Shown here: in pieces, positions 63,472 to 64,000 of the stretch | Position numbering within the stretch: position 1 is the stretch's first letter | Layout: each line of letters starts with the position of its first letter | Source: an uncultured Desulfobulbaceae bacterium | Lineage (GTDB): Bacteria > Desulfobacterota > Desulfobulbia > Desulfobulbales > CALZHT01 | Assembly: GCA_945787445.1 (NCBI GenBank) | Contig: CALZHT010000022.1 | Span: 1 to 64,000, forward strand | Length of the DNA: 64,000 nt | Direction of reading: 5' to 3' | Program-made: the position numbers and the translations under genes | Notes under the pieces: generated by a model | Database searches by the model: none | The model's input: the letters and a program-made list of their open reading frames with translations, nothing else | Told to the model about the DNA's origin: nothing

Positions 63472-63548
63472 GGTAGACCTCCTATGATTAAGGTTATTAG
63501 GATTGATCCGTCTCTATCCTTACAGAGACAATTTAATATTCAGATCTA

Positions 63549-63564
63549 AATAGACCGGTCTATT
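63549..63564. promoter_or_regulatory. Palindromic operator AATAGACCGGTCTATT
   Basis: A perfect 16-base palindrome between the TetR gene and the small gene at 63178-63471. TAGACCGGTCTA is a shape typical of TetR/NemR-type operators. Autoregulation or control of the downstream genes is inferred. Confidence 0.7.
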
Positions 63565-63607
63565 ATTTGTGGCTTGAAAAGAATCCTCCGGTCTTTGGTG
63601 TTTCGAA

Positions 63608-64000
63608 CTAATCTGCACGCAAAACCCGATTCAGAATGAACTTGCTCCAGATCTCCAATGGCTCAAGACTTTTGGCGACTTTCATCCGCATGAGCGCGCC
63701 ATGCCAGCTGCTCACCATAAAATAGGCGGTCTCCCGCAAGTCAAGATCAGGGGATATATCGCCTGTTTCTTTGGCTTCACTGAGTATGGCTGTGTAAATA
63801 TCAGCCATGTGATCGATGGCGCTGTTCAATTTTTCCCGGAATACGGGATTTAAATCACCCATTTCCTGGGCCAGGTTGCCAATGGGGCATCCCAGGGTGT
63901 AGTCCTGTGACTTGAAGAAGTCGGCAAAAATATCGAAAAATTGTCTGAGCCTGTCGAGCGGCGGCAAGTTTTTGTCGGCCAATATTTCGGCGGCAATGGA
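63608..64000 (-). CDS. TetR family regulator, C-terminal part (5' end outside window)
   Basis: The frame stays open to the right edge, so the N-terminal DNA-binding helix-turn-helix is not visible. The part present is a TetR ligand-binding domain with the C-terminal signature LGCPIGNLAQEMGDLNPVFRE (given in part) and YFMVSSWHGALMRMKVA. The Cys-Pro in LGCPIGN matches the redox-sensing or electrophile-sensing subgroup that recognises TAGACC palindromes. Such a palindrome lies just downstream. Confidence 0.85.
   Translation of the reverse strand, partial: SIAAEILADKNLPPLDRLRQFFDIFADFFKSQDYTLGCPIGNLAQEMGDLNPVFREKLNSAIDHMADIYTAILSEAKETGDISPDLDLRETAYFMVSSWHGALMRMKVAKSLEPLEIWSKFILNRVLRAD

Overview
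The window reads as a chromosome segment of an anaerobic or microaerophilic deltaproteobacterium (Desulfobacterota, perhaps Desulfobulbales-like; this is inference). Supporting signs are a B12-dependent class II ribonucleotide reductase, an in-frame UGA with a bacterial SECIS-like hairpin (selenocysteine use), cytochrome bd-like subunits with C-terminal haem c motifs, PilZ, HD-GYP and HDOD signalling proteins, and many short interspersed palindromic repeats. No rRNA, tRNA, CRISPR array or intact transposase was seen. Both edge genes are cut: an M1 aminopeptidase on the left and a TetR regulator on the right.

2.9-19.6 kb is an alpha-glucan island and the most striking part of the window. On the minus strand lies an operon: GH13 protein, DUF4912 protein, GH57 branching-type enzyme, glycogen synthase GlgA, debranching enzyme GlgX. 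Diverging from it on the plus strand are homologues of both plant starch-phosphorylating enzymes: a GWD1-type glucan water dikinase (broken by a frameshifting internal deletion) and a PWD/GWD3-type phosphoglucan water dikinase fused to an N-terminal sugar-isomerase-like TIM barrel. A second free-standing TIM-barrel protein follows. A GIY-YIG gene bracketed by perfect 27-bp inverted repeats sits between the dikinases. Together these genes suggest synthesis, trimming and phosphorylation of a starch-like or crystalline glucan in a bacterium.

19.7-33.7 kb holds a GT1 glycosyltransferase, a CarS-like/metallophosphoesterase fusion, two bd-type subunit I paralogues with haem c tails (the first carrying two one-base frameshifts), small membrane proteins, two neighbouring proteins ending in a PCP_red-like domain (one a tandem UspA protein), a PilZ-like protein, SlyD, an indoleamine 2,3-dioxygenase family protein and a rhomboid protease. 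34-46.7 kb has a pseudopilin, an HD-GYP protein, AsnA, an HDOD protein, a PilZ protein, secreted proteins and NrdJ.

46.9-51.1 kb is a sulfur-assimilation cluster: Rrf2 regulator, ThiS-like carrier with extra residues after its Gly-Gly, O-acetylhomoserine sulfhydrylase-type PLP enzyme, MoeB/ThiF-like activator, JAMM protease and TusA-like protein. This is the gene set of protein-thiocarboxylate-dependent homocysteine synthesis. It is preceded by a strong promoter overlapped by a perfect 40-bp palindrome. 51.1-64 kb has RF3, a MarR regulator with a predicted leaderless mRNA, a periplasmic haem c/triple-rhodanese selenoprotein, a membrane protein/histidine kinase pair, Tex, PRPP synthetase, a QueG-like/SCP2 fusion and a TetR-controlled small gene.

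Three MITE-like elements (18.4, 44.2 and 51.1 kb) share one architecture. Two of them supply the stop codon of the adjacent gene.
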